Below, piece after piece: positions 50,101-60,400 of a stretch of 64,000 nt of DNA. The notes beneath the pieces were generated by a model. The model saw only the letters and a program-made list of their open reading frames with translations, was not told the origin of the DNA and did not search any database. Position numbers and translations under genes: made by a program. Source of the DNA: Strongylocentrotus droebachiensis (taxonomy: Eukaryota > Echinodermata > Echinoidea > Camarodonta > Strongylocentrotidae); the NCBI GenBank assembly GCA_035222895.1, contig JAVYIG010005289.1, positions 62,001 through 126,000 of the forward strand. The letters are read 5' to 3'. Position 1 is the stretch's first letter. Every line of letters starts with the position of its first letter.

Positions 50101-50381
50101 AATCCGATGAGCGGGGTAATAATATATGTATATATCTGTAAAGCGCTTTGAGAGGGCCTTCGGTCCTGAAAAGCGCTATATAAGAACAAGCTATTATTAT
50201 TATGTGAATTCTGAATCCTTTGCTATCTTTGTGTTTGTTTATTACAGACAAGATGACGATATTCCTTCAACAACTTCTCTATGTCGTGCCCCAAGAAGAC
50301 CTCGGTATGGTTGATGAACTCATCGACAACAAGATGACTGATATAAAAACAGAAACAGAAAAGAAATTATCGTCTGAATAA
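23187..50381 (+). CDS. SLC7 LAT-type amino-acid transporter light chain, copy B (10 exons, frameshift in exon 8)
   Basis: Exons are 23187-23691, 27102-27227, 29240-29342, 30946-30990, 38773-38896, 42272-42375, 44901-44997, 47461-47609, 48712-48889 and 50248-50381 (stop TAA). All junctions are GT/AG with consistent phases. An intact product would be about 521 residues with 12 membrane segments. Landmarks are GSGIF at residues 54-58, Cys153 for the SLC3 disulfide, [10 protein letters not shown] in TM6, GSLNG, a REGHIP loop and a C-terminal VVPQED motif as in LAT1. The likely role is sodium-independent amino-acid exchange at the plasma membrane with a CD98-type heavy chain. Exon 8 is 149 nt where copy C has 150. 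The reading frame shifts within 47518-47531 and stops at TGA 47593-47595 after about 412 residues, losing the last two membrane segments. It is either a recent pseudogene or carries a sequence error. Family call sure, subfamily not. Confidence 0.88.
26642..27048. mobile_element. foldback MITE beside exon 2 of copy B
   Basis: Right-arm counterpart of 13405-13821, with termini AAAGGGGAGGTCCACC and GGTGGACCTCCCCTTC. It ends about 50 bp before the exon 2 acceptor at 27100-27101. Confidence 0.6.
28600..29130. repeat. AAT/GAT/AAG simple repeats
   Basis: AAT-rich blocks (28600-28740 and 28950-29130) around an AAG block (28765-28805), matching the left-arm repeat at 11505-11850 in reverse. Confidence 0.85.
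31150..31255 (-). repeat. tRNA-derived SINE fragment (body kept)
   Basis: Right-arm counterpart of 9079-9182. The minus strand has CCCTCGGAGAGGACCTAAAT, CCGTCGGCCGTCTGG and ACTAACAAGCATTCATGC, but the A/B-box head is missing. Confidence 0.6.
33005..34745 (-). pseudogene. reverse transcriptase of a non-LTR retrotransposon, 5'-truncated
   Basis: Minus strand. [17 protein letters not shown] and GFRKKYST (34620-34490) are typical fingers and palm sequence. Motif [15 protein letters not shown] is near 34420, motif [12 protein letters not shown] near 34280 and motif C FADD at 34189-34178. Frames are broken between 34288 and 34226 and after 34004. No endonuclease part is present, so the 5' end is missing. 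It is right-arm-specific, inside an insertion of about 32745-34900. CR1/jockey-like by motif wording; clade not resolved. Confidence 0.75.
35289..35425. mobile_element. short MITE-like inverted repeat
   Basis: Ends CCTCGGTCACAAA and TTTGTGACCGTAG are inverted repeats, and internal CGTACGAA pieces also pair. No counterpart was seen in the left arm. Confidence 0.45.
35508..36207. mobile_element. 700-bp foldback element with about ten copies of a 20-bp motif
   Basis: Termini CGTCGGCCTTATGCCAAAAG and CTTTTGGCATAAGGCCGACG are perfect inverted repeats, flanked by ATAT. About ten copies of a motif like TTATGCCAAAAGGGCCTTAA or its reverse are spread inside (near 35516, 35650, 35690, 35735, 35783, 35860, 35890, 35921, 35969 and 36180). 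A 28-bp perfect palindrome lies near 35800-35827. Absent from the left arm. Confidence 0.8.
36247..36592. mobile_element. hAT-like nonautonomous element
   Basis: Starts CAGGCGCGTACGCAGG and ends TGTACGCGCCTA, with TSD CTTCCTTG at 36239-36246 and 36593-36600. Internal text resembles the 1732 element. The left arm at about 8450-8480 is empty, so this is specific to the right arm. Confidence 0.8.
36935..37382. mobile_element. GC-rich MITE
   Basis: Termini AGGCCCGGTCACAGAG and CTCTGTGTGACCGGGCCT are inverted. The interior is CG-rich with several inverted pieces (for example GGCCAACGC-type and CATGCGTCC). Its open frames (for example 92 aa on the minus strand) are by-products of GC content. Confidence 0.6.
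39150..39660. mobile_element. MITE, family shared with 58399-58866
   Basis: Inserted only in the right arm. The ends carry AAAGTTTTGGGAAATTTT and CATACCAAAACTG. The interior includes ACCTTGAGAGGGAGCTATAC, also seen at 21355 and 58560 (reverse). Confidence 0.55.
40059..40466. mobile_element. nested hAT-like element
   Basis: Inverted ends CAGGGGCGGATCTAG and TAGATCCGCGCCTG lie inside the 40019-40937 element. No matching 8-bp duplication was seen. Confidence 0.5.
40690..40858. repeat. perfect-looking long hairpin
   Basis: The two halves are inverted repeats built around GGTTTGAGCTC, AAACCTCC and TTTGTTTCGCC. The turn is at about 40785-40790. It lies inside the hAT-like element. Confidence 0.7.
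42272..42375 (+). CDS. exon 6 of copy B, followed by repeated splice donors
   Basis: The exon encodes a TM8 segment beginning [15 protein letters not shown] and ending [12 protein letters not shown]. The donor is at 42376. The exon end plus donor is tandemly repeated downstream (see 42341-42490). Reading through the first donor gives CGG TAA, an immediate stop, so only the first donor gives a productive mRNA. Confidence 0.85.
42341..42490 (+). repeat. 35-bp tandem repeat carrying four splice donors
   Basis: The unit runs from GTAAGATCAC to AGGGCTCG and is 35 bp long. GT donors occur at 42376, 42411, 42446 and 42481, each preceded by GGGCTCG. The first copy is the true exon end (CTAGCAAGG); later copies carry CTAGCGAGG. 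Copy C has no such array. Confidence 0.9.
42500..44390. other. intron 6 of copy B, no gene seen
   Basis: AT-rich, with one 170-bp stretch of GC-moderate dispersed-repeat look (42540-42720) and a G run near 42768. Open frames are short and unsupported. Confidence 0.5.
44393..44769. mobile_element. TA-flanked MITE
   Basis: Ends CAGTGCGTCC and GGACGCACTG with TA on both sides, as for Tc1/mariner-type elements. The body of about 377 bp is repeated in both arms of 45049-45928. Confidence 0.75.
45049..45928. mobile_element. 880-bp TA-flanked foldback element
   Basis: Ends CAGTGCGTCCCAG and CTCGGACGCACTG, flanked by TA. The two arms of about 370 bp are inverted copies of the 44393 element body. 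The centre (about 45437-45540) is itself a hairpin with CTTAACTCCGTTTCG paired to CGAAACGGAGTTAAG. It lies in intron 7 of copy B. Confidence 0.85.
45932..46130 (-). repeat. SINE fragment, same family as 49907
   Basis: In reverse it has AAGCGCTTAGAGACATTTGT, CACACAGTGTGTG and GGAATGCTCCCCAGGGAGTGG-type sequence. It directly abuts the TA-flanked foldback element. Confidence 0.55.
46771..46940 (+). repeat. tRNA-derived SINE, nearly full body
   Basis: Starts at GGTGACCCGGGTTCGAAACC (B box), then CCTCGGAGAGGACC, CCGTCGGCCGTCTGG and ACTAACAAGCATTTATGC, followed by AACCACTACCAC. It lies in intron 7 of copy B. Confidence 0.65.
47461..47609 (+). pseudogene. exon 8 of copy B with one-base deletion
   Basis: The acceptor (47459-47460) and donor (47610-47611) are both good. 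The first 19 codons read [19 protein letters not shown]. Downstream of about 47532 the second frame continues [16 protein letters not shown] and ends KRPFK, the expected family sequence. The spacer between NY and WLF is 14 nt here and 15 nt in copy C, so one base is missing. In the first frame the stop is TGA at 47593-47595. Confidence 0.9.
48296..48493. mobile_element. short GC-rich MITE
   Basis: Ends GAGTTTTCGCAACCGGCGACG and CGTCGCTGTGCGAAAACTC are near-perfect inverted repeats. It is inserted in a CCACCATCA-rich stretch in intron 8 of copy B. Confidence 0.7.
48500..48690 (+). repeat. ACC/ATC-rich simple repeat
   Basis: CCACCATCA-type units run up to about 20 bp before the exon 9 acceptor of copy B, taking the place of a normal polypyrimidine-rich approach. 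Confidence 0.9.
49907..50200 (+). repeat. SINE with AAGCGCTATATAAG tail
   Basis: It has the conserved CACCCAGGTGTTAAATGGGT and GGAATGCTCCC segments, and ends AAGCGCTATATAAGAACAAG plus ATT repeats, a common marine invertebrate SINE tail. It ends about 50 bp before the last exon of copy B. Confidence 0.7.
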
Positions 50382-50689
50382 ACGTTGCTATGGCAACATC
50401 AGAGTGGAGTTAACACGAAAAATGCTCATTTGAAAGTGGTCAGAAAATACTCTATATACTATGTGGTTATGGGGTTACAGTAAGATATTATACTTTAAAT
50501 TCGACCAAGAAGATTTTATAAATTCAGCATAAGGCCATTTCAAAAGCCCTGCCCACCACTCTTTTGAAATGACAATGATAAATCAGGTAATCCGAACATG
50601 ATTTATTTGTGATCTACAATCAGAGCATTGAAATTGTCCTCGAGTTGATTTCTGGAAAGTCTTGACGATCTTATTCGTATACATTAATT

Positions 50690-51020
50690 TACCGTCAGAT
50701 GAGCATATTTTATACCTTATTTGTGACACCGGCAGGTCACGAATTGGGATCCAGGGGGCATAGCCCCCGGAAGCTCAGGGGTTTTGGGCAATAAATTACG
50801 GTCATATGAGCATATTTTGATACCTTATTTGTAACACTGGCCGGACACTTGGCGTGAGGTCCTGGGGGCCGAGACCACAGAAGCTCAGGGGTTTTAAGCA
50901 TTAAATTACCGTCAGATGAGCATCCAGCCGTCCGCCTTAGGGCCCTATAGGTGGGTTCCAGGGGGCAGAGCCCCCGGAAGCTCAGGGGTTTTAAGGCATT
51001 TAATCACGGTCAGATGAGCA
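50690..51020 (+). repeat. tandem GC-rich unit repeat
   Basis: Three diverged units of about 120 bp with TACCGTCAGATGAGCAT and GCCCCCGGAAGCTCAGGGG. A related two-unit piece lies at 61625-61800. Confidence 0.65.
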
Positions 51021-51362
51021 ACAAACAAAAATTAAAAAAATTTGGCCCCGGAAATTGGAAAATTACGTCGTCAGATATTTCGTTTAGTGGCTTGGGTGGG
51101 GAGGAACACTTTTTTTTGTTGCTTTCTTTTCAAGAGGCACTAGATCCATGTGTTTAACTTAAGAAAGAACTCTTTGTTTACCCGATTTTGTTCAGGTGTC
51201 TATGAAAAATTGTTATTAAAAGATGCATGTGTTCATAATTTCTCTCTCAATATTTAGGTTAATAATTTTGTTCAAGGTAAATAGAGGAAAATGTATATCA
51301 TTATCTCCATTTGCTATCAAAAGATTTTGCATCTTTCGGAAAATAGCTCTTCAAATCGTCCT

Positions 51363-51447
51363 TGTTTTCACGAAGTGACGGTAGTGAGGAAAATCGTAAC
51401 GCAAAGTGAATGCAATTTTTTTTCACTACCGTCACTTCGTGAAAACA
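51363..51447. ncRNA. perfect 25-bp stem hairpin, possible small-RNA precursor
   Basis: TGTTTTCACGAAGTGACGG... at 51363-51387 pairs perfectly with 51423-51447, with a 35-nt loop. The size suits a pre-miRNA, but a tiny MITE is equally likely. It is not in a known miRNA family that I recognise. Confidence 0.25.
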
Positions 51448-52394
51448 GCGACGAAATGTTTTACATGTAGAGATATAAATAAACAAAGAAATGGATGAAA
51501 TCAATAAAACAAAATCAGAAACAGGGAACAAACTGAAAGTTTCGTCTCCTACATGCTGCCATTTGGAAAAAACCGTCTTTCTCTTCAATGATACAATATT
51601 TTATTACTTTACTTGCATTATGAAAAAAACGCATCATCAACCCCACATAGTCATAGCTTTAAAAATTACTTCAGATTGAACTGGCCAAAAGTCATGTGAT
51701 ATTCTTGTCTCATATACGGTTGTCTCATTAATTTCGTTTTCTATTTATATATATGTATGTATTATAAAAATGAGATAGCAAAATGTGTATATTGATGGCC
51801 ATCTGGCGAGTATTAACCATTAAAAACTCTCATCGGGCTCTCATCATTCATTTTTCTCTTCATTTTTATTTTATGGTGAATTATTGGGGGGATGATTGTA
51901 CAGGCCACCCCCCCCCCCACCTGAAATATTGGGGGATATATCCCCCCCCCCCCGGGATCGACACCCATGACCAAAGGATAATGTCCTACCCCTTTAGACC
52001 CTAGTCGACGAGACGCTTGGTTAATACTGATTCCATGTCACTGAATATGATTTTAAATGAAAATGAAGGCTCCATTGACTTCCGTTTAGCATGTTTAAGG
52101 GCTGGTGGAACGTTCATTTCCATAGTCCTGATAGGTGGGCACTGGAGGGAGGGGGAAAGGTGTATCTAATCTACAAACGATTGGAAAATGGTAACATCAT
52201 GAACATTTTACTCCTCCTCAGCTTTCTTAAAAGTTCATCATTTTCATATATAGGTCATTGTTGGTTTCAGGCTTTATTTGTTGTTTGTTTAACCCTAGGT
52301 CTTTGTTTCGGGAGAGTTCTGTTTATTAGTCGTTTACAATGCACATATTCAAAGGAATTGGTATCGAGAGAATGCTCACTGTGAATATTTAGGT

Positions 52395-52473
52395 CCTCCC
52401 CCCCCCCCATCCCCATTTCTCTACCGCCCCCTACCCTCTACCTATCTCTCGCTCTCTTTCCCTCTACCCCTCA

Positions 52474-52512
<39 letters not shown>

Positions 52513-52660
52513 CCTCCCTCTCTCTCTCTCTCTATTTTTGTCTGTCTCCCCATCTCTCTCCGCCCCCTTTCTCTATCTTTCTCTCTGCCTCTCTCTAACC
52601 ATTTTCTCTTATCCACCTTCCTTTCCATTCTCGCCCTCTCTTACCTTGTATCCCTGCTTC
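52395..52660 (+). repeat. CT-rich pyrimidine tract
   Basis: Over 250 bp almost free of purines, with pure TC dinucleotide runs at 52480-52510. No gene. Confidence 0.9.
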
Positions 52661-52869
52661 CTTTTTCACAAAGGCATAAAAACACACACCGAGGCACAAA
52701 AACAAAAAACAAACACTTTCCACCCACCATACATACACCTGTACATAGTTTCGAACGAGAGCATAGACATCTGTAGGATCGCCTGTAGATTCGATTATTT
52801 CAATCGATTGTTAATTCACAAATTATGTTATACCTTTAAAATCGAGATAGTGGTCAATTTTGGAATTTA

Positions 52870-53500
52870 TGACACATGCTCCGCCGACGATTGCTCCGCC
52901 AATACTCCTTAAAACGCGACAATTGCTCCGTGACATTTGTTTCGACGTCAATGCTCCGTCGACAGTTGCTCCGACGACTATGGCTCCGATGATATTTGCT
53001 CCTCCGACAGTTGCTCCTCCGACAATTGCTCCGACGACAGTTGGTCCTCAACAAAAAAAAATGCCCCGTGGAAGACAAATGCTCCTACGACAAATGCTTC
53101 GCAGATAATATTTTTTTCATGGGTTACTTTCTTTGTTTCTTTTTAGTTTGTTTCGTTTTCTGAATGTCGGAGCAAATATTGGCGGAGCAAGTGTCGCAGG
53201 AGCAAATATCGGCGGAGTAACTGTCATTCGAGGAGCATTTGTCACCGGAGCATTTCTCGCTTCATGCGGAGCAATATTTATTGTCGGCCGAGAAATTGTC
53301 TCCGGAGCAACTGTCGATTGAGCAAATAATATCGAGGGAGCAAGTGTCGTCGGAGCAACTGTCGATGGAGCAACTGTCGGCGGAGTAACTGTCGGTGGAG
53401 CATTTGACGTCGGGGGAAATGTCGCGGAGCAAATGTCGCTTTTAGTGGAGAGCATTTGTCACCGGAGTAATCGTCACTGGAGCATATGTCGGGTTACAAA
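52870..53500. repeat. head-to-head inverted 18-bp minisatellite
   Basis: From 52875 to 53050, units of GCTCCGACGACAATT type repeat about every 18 bp on the plus strand. From 53165 to 53480 the same unit repeats on the minus strand. The turn is near 53110-53150. Frames in both halves give a 6-residue APPTVA-like period, which results from the DNA repeat. Confidence 0.75.
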
Positions 53501-53802
53501 AATGTCGCAGAGAAAAATCCATACAGGAGTAACTCAATTGTTAATTCTTGAGTTGAGTTGAGTTGAGTTGAGTTTATTGATTTCACATTTATCTTTCTCC
53601 CTACATTTCATTTCATATTCTATGTCTTGTACGATATGGTTTGCTGTATATAATCCAATCCGCTCTTATTGTAATTATAAGAAGTAATATGAGTAGTAGT
53701 AGTTATGGTATTACCAACTTTTTAAAAGTGTATATTGTAATATTTTGTCCAGCTGTCTATTGGAAGACGAATCTTTAAACAGCCGATGTCGTTGGTAGTC
53801 GA

Positions 53803-56800
53803 TTACAACTCGATGTCTTCTTGTGGTACTACATATAGTAGCTGCTGCAAGAATATCGTCATCCTATCTGTAAATATTAATGATAATAGACAAATATTGA
53901 CACCGTGCTTCCAAATAGTTTTTAAATCTTTAACAACATTCTTGCAGCTCATTGCATCGCGACATTAATAATAAAAAGAATTTCTTCAGAAAATGTCTGC
54001 TAAACTTCTTCTTAATTTTGATGTGAGAGAGGAATTTCAATGGCCACCGCCCTTCAAAACGAACACATCTTGATTGTGATCCACATTTCGTGATGTTGTG
54101 AGACTGTCATTCTGTCGTAGGTTCGGGGTGGTAACGACATTTGAAAATGCCGTCGTGCAATCGTGCGACTCATCACTTTTGTATACAATCAATCATTACA
54201 AAAAGTATCAATATCAGCTTGTTGCAATCTTGACCGAAATTTGCTACAGAAATATCCAATCGGTCATAATAATTTGCGCCAAATGATATACTTTGTTCAG
54301 ATAATTTTAGAATAAGAGCTCCAGCATGGGTAATATATCTCGGTCATAGTATTCAAGGGGTCAATGACTATCTCTTCTCATTACTTACCCAAACCCTTGT
54401 TGATCCAAGAGGGTTTATTTTGCCACCATACACCGATGAGGTAGACGGGTATTCCAGTCAATGTGATTGCCAATCCGATTGCACAATCGACAGGGCTGCT
54501 GTACAGAGACATACCGACCACGAAGAAAGAACACAATGAGAATAGGATGGGTACCACCAACGGAACCTGACCAAAATGGAAATAAATGAGTACGTAAAGA
54601 CATAAGCCATTGTATGCTTTGATAAGGAAATAAATAAATGAAAATATAAATCAATGTACAACATAATAAATAAATAAATAAATAATGTATAAAAAGATAA
54701 TTGAATAATGAAAGAAAAGTTACATAAACAAATCAGTAGAAATAAATATAAAAATGAATGAATTAAATTGTTGAATAAATAAATCATTAAAATAATTAAT
54801 TAATCAATCAACAATTTTAGATGATTCAATCAACCAAAAGGGCCCGGCGCATACGGGGCATCATTGCGATTGTGTCATTACCAATTATTAAACTCATTTG
54901 GGGTACCACGCCCCGACCCCCCCCCCCCCCCCCCCCCCCCCCGCCGCCAGTCAATGTCGCAGTCCTTTGTCAGGCGACCCCATTAAACACATAAGCATTG
55001 CAATTGTCACATAAGCGTCACTGCTGACTCCCGATTTTATAAATAGTGTCGCTTCGTTGATGTTTGTTGTATTTTTTTAAAGGACTGGAGGAGAAAGAGA
55101 GATATAATTGATAAGGAAAGAGGAGAATTTAAAGATAATCAAGGGCTGAGCTCTCGGGGAAACACGCCCCCCCCCCCCCCCCACACACACACACTTTTTC
55201 GGGTTCCTCAAAGTGCCCCTTTATACGTAAAAAATGTACCCATTGTTTTCTTCAGATAAGTACCCCCTTTTCTCTTTCCAATAAGTACCCCCTTCCCCCT
55301 TCACATTAGTGCCCCTTTCCCGTTCTTATCAATGCCCCTTTTCACCTCTGATATGTACCCCTTTTTCGTCTTTCCTTTCTAATAAGTGCCCTCTTCCATC
55401 TCATTATAGGTTCCCTTTGTCCTTTTGTATAATTGCCCTTTCTCCTTCCTAATAAATCCTCTTTTCACCTCTGATGCTATGCCCCAATCGAAATCTAATA
55501 AGTGCCACCTTTTACTTTGACAAGTGCCCCTTTCAGATATGACAAGGTTCCCTTCAAACTTTTAATAAGTGTCCCTTTTCCTTTCTATATTAAATGCCTA
55601 TATACATGTACCTATGTTCCAATTTTTACCACCATGGTCAAAGGCAATGGCCGGGAGGGGGCAGGGGCCCAAATGCCTCAAATTCGTATAAAAACGAACT
55701 GTGCCTTTCTAAGAATATAATCGTGCTCGTTTTTAAAGCTATCAAATTCCGCTTCTCTAAATCCTTTAAGTCATTGTAATATAAAAAAGTAGCCCCTTTA
55801 AACTACCATGACATATTCTACTCAACTGCTAAAAGAGGCATTCTCCCAACTTCGCATCTTTTAAAACCCGTGACATTTTGAACTTCATAGAATACCAAGA
55901 ATATAAAGGCAATGGCCGGGAGGGGGCAGGGGCCCAAATGCCTCAAATTCGTATAAAAACGAACTGTGCCTTTCTAAGAATGTAATCGTGCTCGTTTTTA
56001 AAGCTATCAAATTCCGCTTCTCTAAATCCTTTAAGTCATTGTAATATAAAAAAAAGTAGCCCCTTTAAACTACCATGACATATTCTACTCAACTGCTAAA
56101 AGAGGCATTCTCCCAACTTCGCATCTTTTAAAACCCGTGACATTTTGAACTTCATAGAATACCAAGAATATAAAGGCAATGGCCGGGAGGGGGCAGGGGC
56201 CCAAATGCCTCAAATTCGTATAAAAACGAACTGTGCCTTTCTAAGAATGTAATCGTGCTCGTTTTTAAAGCTATCAAATTCCGCTTCTCCAAATCCTTTA
56301 AGTCATTGTAATATAAAAAAGTAGCCCCTTTAAACTACCATGACATATTCTACTCAACTGCTAAAAGAGGCATTCTCCCAACTTCGCATCTTTTAAAACC
56401 CGTGACATTTTGAACTTCATAGAATACCAAGAATATAAAGGTTCAAATGATGAAGAAGTTTACCAAATGTCATTCATGTTTAAAAGAGGCATTTTTACAG
56501 TACACGTTATGACAACATGGGTATAACTCGAAACAATAGATTTCTCATAGCCTCCTTAACATGTGCCCCTAATTTAAAACGAGTAAAGAGCAAGTACTCT
56601 CGGTTTTCCCCCAAACTCGCTCGCTATGCCCGCTTGCATTTATGTTATCTCATTATGAAAGTGACATATCAATTAATACTTTTATTATGAATTTTTGCTT
56701 AAAACCTTAAAATTAGGATTTATGATTGCATCTAAATAATAAGATCAAATCGGGTTTAATGCGGCCTCAGGAGCCTGCAGAGAAGATGGCGACAGAGAAA

Positions 56801-57127
56801 GTATTGGGAATTCGGGAAACTTGTTTTATTGGGGGAGGGAGGTATTTGGGTATTTACTTTGAAGGGTCGTTTAAGCTCAGGACGTTTCCATCTGTAGTAC
56901 GGGACGACAAGGCAAGCCATACCACTGAATAGCCAATCAGAGAAGCTGATGTAGTTGATAAGAGTGTTCACGTCATTACTCACCAGCATCATGAGACTAA
57001 TGGGTACCTTGGGAGAAAATAATATAACATAATAATTACAGTATAGTCAAAGAGTATAGTATGTTATAACTATGATAGCATAATTACTAGAAATTCGACA
57101 ATTAATGATAGGCAATGGACGTGATTT

Positions 57128-57166
<39 letters not shown>

Positions 57167-57184
57167 CAGTAGTAACATTAGTAT

Positions 57185-57216
<32 letters not shown>

Positions 57217-57395
57217 AAATTAGTAGTAGTAGTAGTAGTAGAAGTAGTAGTAGTAGTAAAATAAGTAGTAGTAATAGTAGTAGTCGTAGTAGTAGTAGTA
57301 GTAGTAATAGTAGTAGTAGTAGTACTAGTAGTAGTAGTAGTAGTAGTTGTAGTAGTATTAGAAGTAGTAGTGAGTAGTAGTAGTAGTATTTGTAA

Positions 57396-57431
<36 letters not shown>

Positions 57432-60400
57432 AAGTAGTAGTAGTAATGGTGATGAATACGATGAATGATAGACAATGGATGTGGATGTGATTTTAGTAGT
57501 AGTAGGAAACATCACCACACTCATCCAACACAATCATTATCATAAACACCACGTCCACCCTCCTCCTCCTCCTCCTCCTCCTCCTCCTCCTCCTCCTCCT
57601 CCTCCTCCTCCTCCTCCTCCTCCCCTTTCTCCTCTTCCTTCTCCCCCTCCTCTTCCTCCTCTTCCTCCTCCCCACCCTTCTCCTCGTCATCATCATCATC
57701 GTCGCACTCCTCATCATTTATATCACTATGATTACCGAAATGGCTGCTGCTGGTAGTGGTGTCTTTCTATTTACGTGCATCATGGAGGCGATCTCTGGGA
57801 TATGACCCTCGCGAGAGGCTACATAGAAAAATCTACCCCAAAAAATAAAAATATTCAAAATAGTTTAAAACACGAGATCAATTTTATCGAAACAGTACTG
57901 TTACAATGTTATTAAGTCTTTCCCCCCCCCCCCTGCTCCTCCCTTCCCCATCTTCCCAAAAATCTCGAGAGATTGACCTTAACAGGTCAACTGGGCTCCG
58001 TTTATCCCCAGCATTTTTTATTTGTATTGCTTCTTTTTATCTATGTTCTGGGTTGTATTTAAATGCTCGTTCCTATTAGTTGTGGAATAATTATTGTGGA
58101 AATAAAATGGAAATGAAACGAGCGTGTTAAGCTTTTTGGCGTTTTCCCTCATTCCAGTTACCTCCAACTAAATCTCCTTATCTTCTTTTCTTCCTCTTTC
58201 CCGTTTTCATATTTTATATTTCTATAAACATTATGATATCGTGCAATGGGATAATATTGTGACCCACCTTGAGCGAGCTAGGTACCCGCCGTTGAGGGAC
58301 CCTATGATAGACATTGCGACTACAAGACTTAAAGTCCACCACCATCGACCCATCACTCTTCTGCCAAGATCCTGCAATATAAAATGAATAGATCCGTAAA
58401 GGTAATACAAAGTTTTGGTATGGGGTCATGAATTTGGTTCAAATTAAAAAATATATTGGAAGGATACGCGATCCTACAATATTCAATGATGGTTGTCGCG
58501 GTTGAAATCGAGTCTAAAGTGATGAAATTGTAAATAATTAACTCTTTATGTTGTATAGCTCCCTCTCAAGGTCAAAAAATAAATTTAACTATAAAACAAT
58601 GTTTCTTGACTATATCGACCAATTGGCTATTTCCGTTTGGAAATTGAATATAACAACTACATATTCTGAGATTGTCATGGTCGCAGCTACCATTGTATGG
58701 CCGTAAGCGCTATTTGATATTCAATTTTTCTCGAAATCAGAAGTGTCAGTTTTAGGGTCTACATTTTCTAGTGTCTATAACATCCACATGGGCATCCAAA
58801 TATATCAAAATTGTAAAGAATCACTGTCCAGCCAATTTTAAAAATTTCCCAAAACTTTGTATTAGTAAAATGTCATATGATCCTGCGATAAAATGAATCG
58901 GATCCGTTAATTATGATGTCATGTAACATTTCATATATGCATTTTCCCATCGCATATACAAGGTTGTGGACGTAAAAGAGTCCCCTGCCTGCCCCACCCC
59001 CCCCCCCCCCCCGCCTACAAAGAAAAGGCGTTTTCACCAAATCTTTGACATGATCTCCTACCTTTTATGAACTAATTATTCACTGCAGACATATTATTAG
59101 TCATATTTGCTGATAGTTTGATCCATTGTGTAACCCACTTAATATAACCACTATATAACATATTATTATTGCCAATCATCGTTTTGGACCGATTGGGTAT
59201 TAGACCAAGAGAAGTCATCGTACCAGAGCAATGGCATCCGAGCTCAGGATCTCATCTTCGGAGAGAATCAAGAAATATGTGATGTTGACTAGGAGATAGA
59301 TGACCGTCACGAAGACCATCGAAATGCTAATCGACAACGGGACAGTTCTAATCAATAGAGAAAATAGGGACGAATTCAGTATCTGACAAAAATTATTATT
59401 TCATTACAAAATTGCAACGATGATCAAGATAGGCTCTCAAAACTCTTTTATTCAATGATTATCGTTAACTTTTGCTGCTTGTTAGTTTGTTTGAACTAAG
59501 TGTATGAGAGTTTATTGTAAGAGCGCTTTATAAATGACTTTGTTATTTATAAGTTGACATTATCATAATTATCATTATTGATATTATCATTATCATTATC
59601 AGTGATATTATTAATGCGTACAGGAATAATATTCAACATAAAGAATTGTAAATTGAACACGTAAAAACAAACACGATAGTCGAATGCCTTTAAAATATTT
59701 AAACTTACTTGGAAGGGTTAACTACCTCCTCCGTTATGTACATCAAGTTCTGCCTGAAAATGCAACAAAATATGTCGATAAATTTATTAGTTGAACTCCG
59801 CACTGATTCTGGACCTTCACTTATTTGAAGGGATAATTTTGTTTAATCTGTTAACCCTAACAATGAAATATGTAAATATACTAAAAGTACATGTTTACTT
59901 CTATATCATGCTGACTTGGCAAGCGATTCGTATCATATTTGTGTTTGCTATAGTATATTTGTATATTTGTATAGTAGATACCCTCAAATGAAAATTCATC
60001 CATTTCGGTTTCATTAAATCAGCATGTTCCTTATCGAATATAACAACAGATGTTAAGTTGCCATTGTTAGAACATGTTCGATTGTTGCTTTTTTATGTCG
60101 TTATTTATTTCCGTTTTGGGAATCGAATTTTTATTCAGTTGTTAAATTTCAAAAATTCGAGCTCTGTAAAAAATAAAAGTGGATAGGCGTAGCTTCAACG
60201 AGAGCGTATCTACCAGAGCAAAACAGGGTCCTGCCCCCATCCTCACCCCCACGCCTTACGTCCCCAAAATACGCAGGGCTACCAAAACACTTTTATTAAA
60301 CCCGTCGCCCCCCCCCCCCCCACAAAAAAAATTAAATAAAAAAAATATAATACAAATTGTTAGGATTCTGCTCCCTTTTTGATTTAAAACCCAACTGATT

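Larger units (their letters stand above)
50382..53802. other. intergenic region between convergent copies B and C
   Basis: It holds the GC-rich unit repeat, a perfect hairpin (51363-51447), C runs (51905-51955), the CT tract, the inverted minisatellite and a TTGAG pentanucleotide repeat (53550-53575). No coding exon was recognised. A possible copy B poly(A) signal AATAAA is near 50790. Confidence 0.5.

Noticed and set aside
52854-53455. Ala/Pro/Thr-rich repeat proteins on both strands
   Set aside because: Frames are a by-product of an 18-bp DNA repeat (a multiple of three); no signal peptide or splice support. Kept as a repeat.
57047-57533. Long open frames of 142-143 codons on the minus strand and 90 on the plus strand
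   Set aside because: They are translations of the AGT trinucleotide block (poly-Leu, poly-Thr or poly-Ser) and lie over an intron.
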